Assembly: GCA_003134785.1 (NCBI GenBank)
Contig: PLCN01000020.1
Span: 285,862-349,861 of the forward strand
Length of the DNA: 64,000 nt
Origin: Spartobacteria bacterium
GTDB taxonomy: Bacteria > Verrucomicrobiota > Verrucomicrobiia > Chthoniobacterales > UBA10450
Reading direction: 5' to 3'
Below, in pieces: positions 8,019-16,474 of the stretch. The notes under the pieces were generated by a model. The model ran no database searches. It was not told the DNA's origin and was given only the letters and a program-made list of their open reading frames with translations. A program made the position numbers and the translations under genes. How positions within the stretch are numbered: the stretch's first letter is position 1; each line of letters opens with the position of its first letter.

Positions 8019-8956
8019 GCGCGCTGTTCCAGCGGGGGCAAGTCAGCCAGTTCCAAAATACCGGACCCCATGTATTGGCACGTCCCGCCCACTCGCACAT
8101 CGGTAATCTCACCCCGCCTATGTCCAATCCTGATTTTGATAAAACTTGGCCGGCCCATCTCGATTCCCTGCTCGCTCACAAAGCGCAGTTCGCTCTCTGG
8201 CGAAATCACTTGGTGGCGCACCAGATAGCAGCCGAGCGGCCCGCTCGCCCCACCGGTCGCCGGATCTTCGTGTACGCCCAATCCGGGCGCGAACATGCGG
8301 CTGTGAACGTCCGAACCTGAAAACCGGCCTCCTTTCGTGAATACGAAAACGCCTTGCGCGGCCCATCCAAGCAACATGTGATCCCATAGATCCAGGCGAA
8401 AACGAATCCGCTCCATCGCTTCCAGGCTGTTGATCGGGACGAAAAGAAAAGGCACCCCGCAGGAAACAACCTCGATGGGCAGATTCGTCTCCAGAATATC
8501 GCGCGCCTCCAGCGAGAGCATTTCCGCGATCGATTTCGCATCCTCGAAACGCGGTCCGAACTTTGGCAACGGCTGGCGCATCTCGATAAACCCGGGCGCG
8601 CCCCCTTTCCAATCGATCGAAACAGGCACCGGGCCGACGCCCTCTTCAAAGACGATCGTTGTCTTAGCGTCCGACGGCCTAACGAGTCCTTCTCGCGCCA
8701 GAACAAAAGCAGTCCCGATCGTTGGATGACCCGCCATCGGCAGTTCGCTGCCGGGAGTAAAGATCCGCACCCGGCAGGTGTTCTGCGAATCGTCAGGTGG
8801 CAGAACGAAGGTCGTTTCCGAGAGATTCAATTCCCGGGCGATCGATTGCATGGTCGCGTCGGGAATGCCATCGCCGTTCGTGAAAACAGCGAGGGGATTC
8901 CCGCCGAAGGCTCGGTCCGTGAAAACATCCAGCAAGTGATAATGTCCAATTCGCAT
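8015..8956 (-). CDS. PhzF family isomerase/epimerase
   Basis: This 313-residue PhzF-fold protein has the two-lobed hallmarks: [18 protein letters not shown] at residues 8-25 and the catalytic-glutamate segment LNLSETTFV with Glu near 47. It also has [17 protein letters not shown] near 67-83 and the second-half motifs [24 protein letters not shown]. PhzF itself isomerises a phenazine precursor, but most homologues have unknown substrates. With no phenazine genes nearby, the name reflects only the fold. It is cotranscribed with the GNAT gene. A divergent MocR-type regulator 240 bases away is a likely controller. Confidence 0.92.
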   Translation of the reverse strand: MRIGHYHLLDVFTDRAFGGNPLAVFTNGDGIPDATMQSIARELNLSETTFVLPPDDSQNTCRVRIFTPGSELPMAGHPTIGTAFVLAREGLVRPSDAKTTIVFEEGVGPVPVSIDWKGGAPGFIEMRQPLPKFGPRFEDAKSIAEMLSLEARDILETNLPIEVVSCGVPFLFVPINSLEAMERIRFRLDLWDHMLLGWAAQGVFVFTKGGRFSGSDVHSRMFAPGLGVHEDPATGGASGPLGCYLVRHQVISPESELRFVSEQGIEMGRPSFIKIRIGHRRGEITDVRVGGTCQYMGSGILELADLPPLEQRA

Positions 8957-9098
8957 ACTCGTTAGGCCAGCATCCAGGCGACCGCCGCGTCGACGATGCG
9001 CGGAATTGTTGCTGCTGCGATGACGGTTTGCTCTCTCAACACGCCGGGAGTCTAGAAGAATTTGTCGAGCATTACAGATGCAGACCGGTAGTTTTCCG

Positions 9099-9135
9099 GG
9101 CAGTACAGTTTTACATCGCAGCTTTCTGTACTGCC
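9099..9135. promoter_or_regulatory. Inverted repeat in the phzF-mocR divergent region, possible MocR operator
   Basis: GGCAGTACAG at 9099-9108 and its exact reverse complement CTGTACTGCC at 9126-9135 are separated by 17 bases. The half-site centres are 27 bases apart, between two and three helical turns. It lies about 60-95 bases upstream of the MocR start and within the region shared with phzF. MocR proteins usually bind promoters between themselves and a divergent target, so an operator is plausible. This is inference. Confidence 0.5.
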
Positions 9136-9195
9136 TGTATTCTCGACTATCTGTCGCTGTCTGACTTCCCGCAGCCGACGCACACTGAAAAGTCC

Positions 9196-10644
9196 ATGGT
9201 CATCTCGCGAACATCCGCTGCGCGCAAAAGCGAACCGCTTTACGCCCGGATTGCCACCGATCTCGGCGAGATGATTGAAGGCGGCGTGCTCCGAACCGGC
9301 GACCGCATTCCCTCGGTCCGGCGAGCCAGCCGGCAGCATAAAGTCAGCCTCGCGACGGCGGTGCAGGCCTACCTGACTCTGGAAAATCGCGGGCTGATCG
9401 AAGCGCGCCCGAAATCCGGATTCTTCGTCCGCTACCGGCCGCACCATCTCCTGGATGAACCGCAAACTTCGCGACCGGCTCGCACGGTTTCACGCGATGA
9501 ATCCCCCACCCTTATCTCCCGGCTCTTCGATGCCACGATGATGCGCGACGTCGTGCAATTCGGTGCCGGTTTGCCAAATGCCGAACTGCTGCCGGTGCAG
9601 AAACTCAACCGCATCATTTCGGCCGCCGCCCGGCGCGCGGGATCGGCTTCCTTGGAATTGGACATGCCGCCCGGCTGTCTCGCCTTGCGCCGCGCCCTCG
9701 CCCGTCGCGCCTTGGATTGGGGCCTCAAGATTTCGCCGGACGAAATCATCACGACGAGCGGCTGCATGGAAGCGCTGGTTCTCTCATTGCGCGCCGTGAC
9801 GAAGCCGGGCGATACAGTCGCAGTCGAATCGCCCACTTATTTCGGCGTCATCCAATTGATCGCGCAACTCGGATTGAAGGCACTCGAAATCCCCACGCAT
9901 CCGCGCACTGGCCTGGACTTGGATGCACTGGAACGCGTCTTGCGCTCGGGACGAGTGCACGCCTGCCTCGTGGTTCCGAATTTCAACAATCCGCTGGGGA
10001 GTTTGATGCCGGCTGCGGCGAAAGAGCGACTCGTCGCGATGCTGGCGCGACGAGAAATACCGCTGATCGAAGACGATCTCTATGGCGATCTCCACTTCGG
10101 TCGCGAGCGTCCTCACGTCGCCAAGTCGTACGACCGGAAAGGACTCGTCATGCTTTGCGGCTCGTTCTCGAAATCGGTCGCACCTGGCTATCGCGTCGGC
10201 TGGCTCATGCCGGGACGATTCTTCGAGAGCACGAGAGACCTGAAGTTCACCAGCACGGTTGCGACCGCGACTCTGCCGCAGCTCGCGCTCGCGGAATACA
10301 TGACGAACGGCGGTTACGATCATCATCTCCGGGGATTGCGGCGTGCATTGCAGACGCAAATGGAAAAGATCAGCCACGCGGTGGCGGAGAGTTTTCCGGC
10401 CGGAATCAAGATGACGCGTCCCACCGGCGGTTTGGTGCTTTGGGTCGAACTCCCCGCGCGAGTCGATTCGCTACGTCTTCACGCAAAGGCGCTCGCGGAG
10501 AAAATCAGCATCGCGCCCGGCCCGATGTTTTCGCCCCGGCAGAACTTCCGCAACTTCATCCGCCTCAGCTGTGGCGAACCCTGGTCGCCGAAGATCGAGC
10601 GAGCCATCGGTGTCCTGGCCTATCTGGTGAAGCAAATGCGATAA
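9196..10644 (+). CDS. MocR-type transcriptional regulator (GntR winged helix plus PLP aminotransferase-like domain)
   Basis: This is 482 residues from the ATG at 9196; a longer open frame from 9028 would run through the probable operator and is disfavoured. Residues about 10-75 form a GntR-type winged helix (LYARIATDLGEMIEGG, DRIPSVRR, VSLATAVQAY). The rest is a fold-type I aminotransferase-like domain with VPNFNNPLG, EDDLYGDLHF and the PLP lysine in GSFSKSVAPGYRVGW near residue 326. MocR regulators sense PLP or amino compounds. The divergent phzF-GNAT pair is the obvious candidate target. Confidence 0.9.
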   Translation: MVISRTSAARKSEPLYARIATDLGEMIEGGVLRTGDRIPSVRRASRQHKVSLATAVQAYLTLENRGLIEARPKSGFFVRYRPHHLLDEPQTSRPARTVSRDESPTLISRLFDATMMRDVVQFGAGLPNAELLPVQKLNRIISAAARRAGSASLELDMPPGCLALRRALARRALDWGLKISPDEIITTSGCMEALVLSLRAVTKPGDTVAVESPTYFGVIQLIAQLGLKALEIPTHPRTGLDLDALERVLRSGRVHACLVVPNFNNPLGSLMPAAAKERLVAMLARREIPLIEDDLYGDLHFGRERPHVAKSYDRKGLVMLCGSFSKSVAPGYRVGWLMPGRFFESTRDLKFTSTVATATLPQLALAEYMTNGGYDHHLRGLRRALQTQMEKISHAVAESFPAGIKMTRPTGGLVLWVELPARVDSLRLHAKALAEKISIAPGPMFSPRQNFRNFIRLSCGEPWSPKIERAIGVLAYLVKQMR

Positions 10645-10766
10645 CGTGACGGCGCGTCGTTTGTCCGCTTGGACGACAGCCATGACGGATATTGACGCCT
10701 GCCGAACGCCCAGTTACGACTCGCGTCGTGACTTCATCCGGCGGCAATCGCAAGGAACTCGACTCG

Positions 10767-11432
10767 ATGGTGGTCGAGATCGAGCTGACGCTTTGCAGCA
10801 TCATTCAGGGCGTCGCGCTATATTTTCTGGTTGATAATGCACGGCTGGTCCTCTCCGGCCATCAATCTGTCGCGTGGCCTTATGTCGCCACCGGCCTGCT
10901 CATCATCCTTCTCTTCTGGTCCCGCTCGCTCATCCACACGCTCACCTTGATCCGCTGGCCGCTGGAATTCGTGCACAATTTTTTCTACATCGCCTGCGCG
11001 CTGGTCGAGTCGCTTGCGTTCACACGCCTGGCCGATCCCTTCATGTGGTTCGTGCTGACGGCGCTCTACGCCATCGTGGTGTGGGCCCTCTTCGTGTACG
11101 ACCGGCGCATCGTCGAATTGCGCAGCCGGGATAGCGCGGGACCTGTCGGCAGCCTGCTGTATGCAATGGTCGGCGCCGATCAACGCCTCAACATCGCGCT
11201 CATCATTCCGGTCATTTTTATTTTTAACGCTGGGAGCGCGGTCGCCATTTATTTCAAACCCGGGTTCTTCCTCGACCACCACGGCCACCTGATCTTGATC
11301 GCATTGCAGGGCGTCGGGCTTCTCGTCTATCTCGCTTCGGTGATCCGAGCGTTCTTCAAATTCATTCCGTTGATTCTCGCGACCCGCCAGGAGTGGCGCG
11401 TCACTGCGGAAAATGCCCAGCGCGACAGTTAG
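10767..11432 (+). CDS. Conserved membrane protein of unknown function, about six transmembrane helices
   Basis: The ATG at 10767 gives 221 residues and has AAGGAA ten bases upstream; a TTG start at 10692 is the longer alternative. Hydrophobic segments are visible near residues 7-25, 38-55, 70-90, 95-115, 145-165 and 178-205. They are rich in Trp, Phe and Ile, with a central FVYDRRIVELRSRD loop. I do not recognise the family. The deoC start codon follows its stop codon with no gap, so it is probably cotranscribed with the deoxyribose genes. A transport role would be only a guess. Confidence 0.75.
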   Translation: MVVEIELTLCSIIQGVALYFLVDNARLVLSGHQSVAWPYVATGLLIILLFWSRSLIHTLTLIRWPLEFVHNFFYIACALVESLAFTRLADPFMWFVLTALYAIVVWALFVYDRRIVELRSRDSAGPVGSLLYAMVGADQRLNIALIIPVIFIFNAGSAVAIYFKPGFFLDHHGHLILIALQGVGLLVYLASVIRAFFKFIPLILATRQEWRVTAENAQRDS

Positions 11433-12365
11433 ATGAAAGCTCTGGCCGCAACCGACAGCCTCCGCGGAAGGCGCGGCCCGCATCGGCCCGTCCCGACCAT
11501 CGACCAAGTCATGGTGGAAGAGCGCGCCGCCGCCTTCGGCAAACGGAGCATCAAAGCCTCCGCCAAGCTTGCCGGACTGAAGCTGGCGATCTCGATGATG
11601 GATCTGACGACGCTCGAAGGAAAAGACACCCCCGGAAAAGTGGCGTTCGTTTGCCGCAAAGCGATGCAGCCGATGGACCCGCGCTACGAGGTCCCGTCGT
11701 GCGCCGCCGTTTGTGTTTATCCAAATTTCGTTCGCGTCGCGAAAAAATTCCTGGGCATGTCCGGCGTCAAAGTCGCTTCAGTCGCGACCGCTTTTCCCAT
11801 CGGCCTGATGCCGTTGCGGCTGAAGCTCCAGGAAGTCCGGAGCGCCGCGCGCGATGGCGCGGATGAAATCGATATGGTGATCGATCGCGGCAAATTCCTC
11901 GCCGGAAATCACAACAGCGTCTTCGATGAAATCGCCGCGTCCAAGGAAGCATGCGGTGCAGCGCACCTGAAAGTGATTCTCGAAACCGGCGAGCTGCAAA
12001 CCTACGACAACGTCCGGATCGCCAGCGAAATCGCAATGCGCGCCGGCGCGGACTTCATCAAGACATCAACCGGCAAAATTTCGCCCGCGGCGACGATGCC
12101 CATGACGCTCGTGATGCTGGAAGCCATCCGCGATCACTTTTATGAAACCGGAATTCGTATCGGAATGAAGCCGGCCGGTGGGATCCGAACCGCGAAGCAA
12201 GCACTCGCGTATCTCGTCATGGTCAAGGAAACGCTCGGTGACGATTGGCTGACGCCGGACCTTTTTCGTTTCGGAGCGAGCACCCTGGCGAACGACGTCC
12301 TGATGCAAATTGCCAAAACCGTCGAGGGCAATTACCAAAGCGGCGATTATTTCTCGCTGCCGTAA
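11433..12365 (+). CDS. deoC: Deoxyribose-phosphate aldolase
   Basis: At 310 residues this is a long-form DeoC. The class I aldolase barrel shows DLTTLEGKDT, VCVYPNFV, VASVATAFPIG, ADEIDMVIDRG and VILETGEL. The Schiff-base lysine lies near residue 210 in ADFIKTSTGK, and KPAGGIRT follows. It splits 2-deoxyribose 5-phosphate into acetaldehyde and glyceraldehyde 3-phosphate. The next gene is an aldehyde dehydrogenase that could oxidise the acetaldehyde, giving a short deoxynucleoside salvage route. The start directly abuts the stop of the membrane protein upstream. Confidence 0.95.
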   Translation: MKALAATDSLRGRRGPHRPVPTIDQVMVEERAAAFGKRSIKASAKLAGLKLAISMMDLTTLEGKDTPGKVAFVCRKAMQPMDPRYEVPSCAAVCVYPNFVRVAKKFLGMSGVKVASVATAFPIGLMPLRLKLQEVRSAARDGADEIDMVIDRGKFLAGNHNSVFDEIAASKEACGAAHLKVILETGELQTYDNVRIASEIAMRAGADFIKTSTGKISPAATMPMTLVMLEAIRDHFYETGIRIGMKPAGGIRTAKQALAYLVMVKETLGDDWLTPDLFRFGASTLANDVLMQIAKTVEGNYQSGDYFSLP

Positions 12366-12374
12366 GCGATGTAG

Positions 12375-12429
12375 AGGCGCTTGTGTCAAGCGCCTACCAC
12401 TAGAGAACAGGCGCTTGGCACAAGCGCCT
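12375..12429. repeat. Two tandem near-identical hairpins (AGGCGCTTG type)
   Basis: AGGCGCTTG pairs with CAAGCGCCT twice, at 12375-12395 (loop TGT) and 12409-12429 (loop GCA), separated by 13 bases. The two hairpins are also nearly reverse complements of one another, so the unit can form a larger cruciform. It lies between deoC and the aldehyde dehydrogenase and could modulate their shared transcript. Confidence 0.75.
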
Positions 12430-12476
12430 TTGCATTCTTGCGTGCGGCGGAGGCTTTTGCCGATTACAAAAGAACG

Positions 12477-14024
12477 ATGCCTCGCAAACGTTCTCGGCGC
12501 GCTGAAACCGTCGTGCTGCCTGCGGCGAAGTCACTCGATCATCGGCCAGCCCCCATTTCGCCGAACGACCGTCGGCTGAACTTCGGCGAGAAATGGAGTT
12601 ACGCGCCAGCGCCGGAAGCCCACAACTACATCCAGCTCAAGCGACGTTATCAATTGTTCATTGGAGGAAAATTCGTCGCGCCTCGCTCCGGGAAATATTT
12701 TGATTCCATCAATCCCGCGACGGAGGAAAAACTTGCTGAAATCGCGGAGGCGGACGCGCGTGATATCGATCTCGCTGTTAAAGCCGCGCGACGGGCATAC
12801 AAAAGCGTCTGGGGCAAAATGCCCGGTCGCGAGCGCGGAAAGTTTCTTTACCGCGTTGCGCGGCTCATCCAGGAAAGATCGCGGGAACTGGCCGTGCTGG
12901 AGACGATGGACGGCGGCAAGACGATCAAGGAAAGCCGTGATATCGATCTGCCGCTGGTAGCGGCGCATTTTTTTTATTACGCCGGCTGGGCGGACAAACT
13001 CGAGTACGCATTTCCGGGTCGCACAGCGCGGCCGCTTGGTGTCGCCGGCCAGATCATTCCCTGGAATTTCCCGCTCTTAATGGCGGCGTGGAAGCTCGCG
13101 CCTGCGCTCGCCTGTGGGAACACCTGCGTGCTCAAGCCGGCGGAGACCACCAGCATCACCGCGATGCATCTCGCAGAAATTTTCCAGGAAGCGGGCTTGC
13201 CGGCTGGCGTCGTGAATATCGTGACCGGCGCCGGCGAAACGGGGAAGGCGCTGGTCGAGCATTCGGACGTGGACAAGATTGCGTTCACCGGTTCGACCTC
13301 GGTGGGGAAACTTCTCACGCAAGCGGTCGCGGGCACAAAGAAGGACCTCACGCTCGAGCTCGGCGGAAAAGCGGCCAACATCATTTTCGAAGACGCGCCG
13401 ATCGATCAGGCGGTGGAAGGAATCATCGCGGGAATTTATTTTAACCAGGGCCACGTTTGCTGCGCCGGATCGCGGCTGCTCGTGCAGGAAGGTGTGTTTC
13501 CGGCGGTGATCCGAAAGTTGCGCGATCGCATCGCGACCTTGCGCGTGGGCAATCCGCTCGACAAGAACACAGACATCGGCGCGATCAATTCGCGAATGCA
13601 GCTCGAGAAAATCTGCCAGCTGGTCGACAGCGGATTGCGGCAGGGCGCGGAGCTGGTGCAATCGAAAGCGCTTCTCCCGAAAAAAGGCTACTGGTATCCG
13701 CCCAGTTTTTTCACCGGCGTGACGGAGTCGCACCGGATCGCGCAGGAAGAAATTTTCGGGCCGGTCTTGAGCGTGATGACTTTCCGCACGCCGGAGGAAG
13801 CGATCGAGCGCGCGAACAACACGCCTTACGGCTTGAGCGCCGGCGTCTGGACCGACAAAGGCAGCAAGATCTTCAAGATCGTGAGCAAACTGCGAGCGGG
13901 AATCGTTTGGGCGAACACCTACAACAAATTCGATCCGACCAGTCCATTCGGCGGCTACAAGGAAAGCGGCTTCGGACGCGAAGGCGGCCGGCACGGCTTG
14001 ATGCCGTACGTCATGCTCAATTAA
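12477..14024 (+). CDS. NAD-dependent aldehyde dehydrogenase
   Basis: This is 515 residues from the ATG at 12477. The open frame reaches back to 12381 but would then translate the hairpin repeat, so the later start is preferred. The classical ALDH features are present: PWNFPLLMAAWKLAPAL, the nucleotide-binding FTGSTSVGK, the catalytic glutamate in LELGGKAANII, the catalytic cysteine in GHVCCAGSR, and EEIFGPVLSV. Lying directly after deoC, it probably oxidises acetaldehyde to acetate. The stop overlaps the stop of the convergent membrane gene. Confidence 0.93.
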   Translation: MPRKRSRRAETVVLPAAKSLDHRPAPISPNDRRLNFGEKWSYAPAPEAHNYIQLKRRYQLFIGGKFVAPRSGKYFDSINPATEEKLAEIAEADARDIDLAVKAARRAYKSVWGKMPGRERGKFLYRVARLIQERSRELAVLETMDGGKTIKESRDIDLPLVAAHFFYYAGWADKLEYAFPGRTARPLGVAGQIIPWNFPLLMAAWKLAPALACGNTCVLKPAETTSITAMHLAEIFQEAGLPAGVVNIVTGAGETGKALVEHSDVDKIAFTGSTSVGKLLTQAVAGTKKDLTLELGGKAANIIFEDAPIDQAVEGIIAGIYFNQGHVCCAGSRLLVQEGVFPAVIRKLRDRIATLRVGNPLDKNTDIGAINSRMQLEKICQLVDSGLRQGAELVQSKALLPKKGYWYPPSFFTGVTESHRIAQEEIFGPVLSVMTFRTPEEAIERANNTPYGLSAGVWTDKGSKIFKIVSKLRAGIVWANTYNKFDPTSPFGGYKESGFGREGGRHGLMPYVMLN

Positions 14025-15109
14025 CGGCCTCGCGCGGCGACGGTGGATTTCGCGTCGAAGTAGAGAAGGACGAACGCGATTCCGAGGAGCGGACGCAGCG
14101 CGGCCTGCACGAGACTGCTCAAGGCGTAACTGGCAACCGTCATCGCATCGGGCGCGGGAGCGTTCAATAAACCTTGCAGCACCCGTTGGGCACTTTCCGG
14201 ATCGGTGATTCCTTGCAGCCGGACGATGAGAAACGGCAGTTCCGCGCCGAAGCTCAACGCCAACGCCAGCAACAACCAGAGCGAGGCGAGAATCGCGCCG
14301 CGATAAAGGGGCCGTTGCAGCCGGGGCGCGCTCTTGCGACTGCGCGCCAATTCTCTGCTCTCGCGCAACGCCTCGAGACCATCGTGGCCTTCCAGCACGC
14401 TGGTCTGTTGCCAGAACATAAAGTTAATGAAGAGGCGCCCCGCCATGTAAACCTGGAAGGCCAGGACGACTAACGAGAGCAAGAGCGAGAAAATCGTGGC
14501 GGCGGCAGCCAGCGACAGGATCGCGAGCACCGGCACGACCGTCCAAAAAATGTAGGCGCCGTAAACCGCCACGCAAAGTTTCGCGAGTCGCGGCCAGAGA
14601 GCGCAGGCGCGGTGGAAAAGATCGCGGAGCTGCAGCGCGCGGCCCGCGGTCAGATCCGCGGTCCCAAGTTGCAGGCCGGCGATGAAAATCGGCCACGCTA
14701 CGATGACGCAAACGAACATGACCACCGCCACTGCGCTCGCGATCATCGCCTTTCCGCTCAGGGAAATATTCTTGGAAACATCGATGTAGGCGCAACTGAG
14801 CTTGAAGAAGAATGAGGGCACCGCCACGAGCAGCGCCAAAGCGAAGAATTGGCGGAATCCGCGGGCGTAAATGCGAAAGCTTTCGGCAATGATTTCAGCC
14901 AGGCTTCGGCTACGGAACTGCTCGTTCCGCGGTTCCGGCACCGGAAAGATGCCCGGGACTTCGCCAGCCGTGATCCAGACTGAATCGCCGTTCTTGCGGA
15001 CTGGATTGCTGGCGATCAAGCGGCCTTCGATCTGCCATTCGCGCAGCGTCTCCTCGTCGACCGGGCCGTACTCCTCGCCTTCCACGCGCACGATCCATTC
15101 GTCTGACAT
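14021..15109 (-). CDS. GYF_2-domain membrane protein (DUF4339-like N-terminus)
   Basis: The first 55 residues of 362 (EWIVRVEGEEYGPVDEETLREW, then WITAGEVPGIF) match the small GYF_2/DUF4339 module. Multiple transmembrane segments follow between about 85 and 345, including FFALALLVAVPSFFF, MIASAVAVVMFVCVIVAWPIFIAGL and AILSLAAAATIFSLLLSLVVLAF. The membrane half resembles the glycerophosphoryl-diester-phosphodiesterase-associated or DUF975-like integral membrane group only in general layout. Function is unknown. It is convergent with the ALDH gene (stops overlap) and divergent from the exonuclease gene. Confidence 0.7.
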   Translation of the reverse strand: MSDEWIVRVEGEEYGPVDEETLREWQIEGRLIASNPVRKNGDSVWITAGEVPGIFPVPEPRNEQFRSRSLAEIIAESFRIYARGFRQFFALALLVAVPSFFFKLSCAYIDVSKNISLSGKAMIASAVAVVMFVCVIVAWPIFIAGLQLGTADLTAGRALQLRDLFHRACALWPRLAKLCVAVYGAYIFWTVVPVLAILSLAAAATIFSLLLSLVVLAFQVYMAGRLFINFMFWQQTSVLEGHDGLEALRESRELARSRKSAPRLQRPLYRGAILASLWLLLALALSFGAELPFLIVRLQGITDPESAQRVLQGLLNAPAPDAMTVASYALSSLVQAALRPLLGIAFVLLYFDAKSTVAARGR

Positions 15110-15155
15110 CCCGGTTCTTTAAACGCGAATCGACTCCCTGGCCACAGCTTCAGGC

Positions 15156-15232
15156 TGGTAGGGCGAGACTCTGTCGAGCCGAAACGCTGCGTAGCGAACC
15201 CAAGCCTGGCTCGACAGAGTCTCGCCCTACCA
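15156..15232. repeat. Palindromic interspersed element with 25-base perfect inverted arms (TGGTAGGGCGAG type)
   Basis: The arm at 15156-15180 is the exact reverse complement of 15208-15232. A 27-base centre contains a smaller palindrome, GCTGCGTAGC. It lies in the divergent region between the GYF_2 gene and the exonuclease gene. The size and form suggest a non-autonomous palindromic element. No coding sequence is seen in it. Confidence 0.85.
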
Positions 15233-15288
15233 ACGCAAGTCGCGACAAAAACCATGATCATCTCAGCCAATTCCGCTACGGTTGGGAC

Positions 15289-16203
15289 GTGAAGCTTCTC
15301 CTGATCGACGGACACTACTATGTTTACCGTTCCTTCTTCGCGATTCAGAATCTCTCGAATTCGCGGGGCGAACCGACGAACGCGATTTTTGGATTCACCA
15401 AAACGCTGCGGCTCATGCTCAAACATTTGCAGCCCGAGCTGGGCGCCGTTTTCTGGGACGAAGGCTTGCCGGAAAAGCGCATGACGCTCCAGCCGGCATA
15501 CAAGGAAACCCGAAAGGAAATGCCCACGCCGATGGTGCCGCAGCTCAATTTTATTCAAGAGGAACTGACGGAGCTGCTCGGCTTCCGAAATATTTCGCTT
15601 CCTAATACCGAGGCGGACGACCTCATGGGCTGTTACACGCTGGCGGCCTGCAAACGGAAAATCGACGTCATCCTCGCGACCAATGACAAGGACCTTTATC
15701 AACTGGTGGGCCCCTGCGTGAAGGTTTACACGACGGCCAAGGCCGACCTGCTTTCGCCCAAAGACGCATTTGCCCTGCTGGGCGAACCCGAAGTAACTAC
15801 CAAATGGGGTGTTCCGCCCAATCTAATCGGGGACGTCCTCGCGCTTTCGGGCGATTCCGTCGATAACATTCCGAGCGCGGGAATCGGCCGAAAAACTGCT
15901 GCAACCCTTCTGCGCGAATATGGCGGACTCGAATCTCTTCTCGCCCATACCGACAGCGTAAAGAGCGTGCGGACTCGCGAGAAACTAATCGCGGGTCGAG
16001 AACAAATTCAGCAAAACCGCAAAATGGTCGAATTGGATTGCGACACGACATTGCCTGTTCCGATCGACGATCTGCGCATAAAGCCAGACTACCCGGCGCT
16101 AATCGCCGCGCTCGAAAAGTGCGAGTTCAAATCGCTGCTTCAGGAAGTGCGCGACGAGGCCTCCAAAGCAGGGACGGCCCGGCAAACAGAATTGCTTCTG
16201 TAG
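15289..16203 (+). CDS. 5'-3' exonuclease (FEN-like, DNA polymerase I N-terminal domain homologue)
   Basis: This 304-residue protein starts at GTG 15289 and matches a stand-alone PIN/FEN-type nuclease. It has MKLLLIDGHYYVYRSFFA at the N-terminus, the metal-binding ADDLMGCYTLA and ATNDKDLYQLV segments, LSGDSVDNIPSAGIGRKTAATLL as helix-hairpin-helix, and EQIQQNRKMVELD. It would remove flaps or RNA primers in replication or repair. A full polA is not in the window. The stop codon TAG at 16201 lies inside a palindromic repeat whose insertion may have set or altered the 3' end. Confidence 0.9.
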   Translation: MKLLLIDGHYYVYRSFFAIQNLSNSRGEPTNAIFGFTKTLRLMLKHLQPELGAVFWDEGLPEKRMTLQPAYKETRKEMPTPMVPQLNFIQEELTELLGFRNISLPNTEADDLMGCYTLAACKRKIDVILATNDKDLYQLVGPCVKVYTTAKADLLSPKDAFALLGEPEVTTKWGVPPNLIGDVLALSGDSVDNIPSAGIGRKTAATLLREYGGLESLLAHTDSVKSVRTREKLIAGREQIQQNRKMVELDCDTTLPVPIDDLRIKPDYPALIAALEKCEFKSLLQEVRDEASKAGTARQTELLL

Positions 16204-16274
16204 CGGCGGTCTATGACCGCCGAATCTGTCCCCGCAGCTTTCCGCCAGTCGGCGGTCATAGACCGCCGCTACAG
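16198..16274. repeat. Palindromic interspersed element with 25-base perfect inverted arms (CTGTAGCGGCGG type)
   Basis: The arm 16198-16222 and its exact reverse complement 16250-16274 enclose 27 bases. The left arm also holds an internal hairpin, GGCGGTC-TAT-GACCGCC. The first arm overlaps the last codons and stop of the exonuclease gene. The total size (77) equals that of the 15156-15232 element, which has unrelated arm sequence. The remaining 200 bases before guaD hold no gene I can support. Confidence 0.85.
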
Positions 16275-16474
16275 AAATCAAAACAAACCTGCATTCCACT
16301 GAAAATAATTCGAACGGCGGCCCGGTCGTGCTGTCAAATCAAACAGGTTAAGGCGATTCGGGCGGCAGCACGTTTCTCGTATTTGTTGTTTCTCCGCGTG
16401 CGCTGCCCGAATCCTTTTTTTCACCCGATTCGTGGCCAACGATTCCGTGGAATCCTCATAAGCGTCACACTCTG

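Noticed and set aside
9028..9195. The N-terminal 56-codon extension of the MocR frame
   Set aside because: It would overlap the probable operator and has no GntR similarity; the ATG at 9196 precedes the domain.
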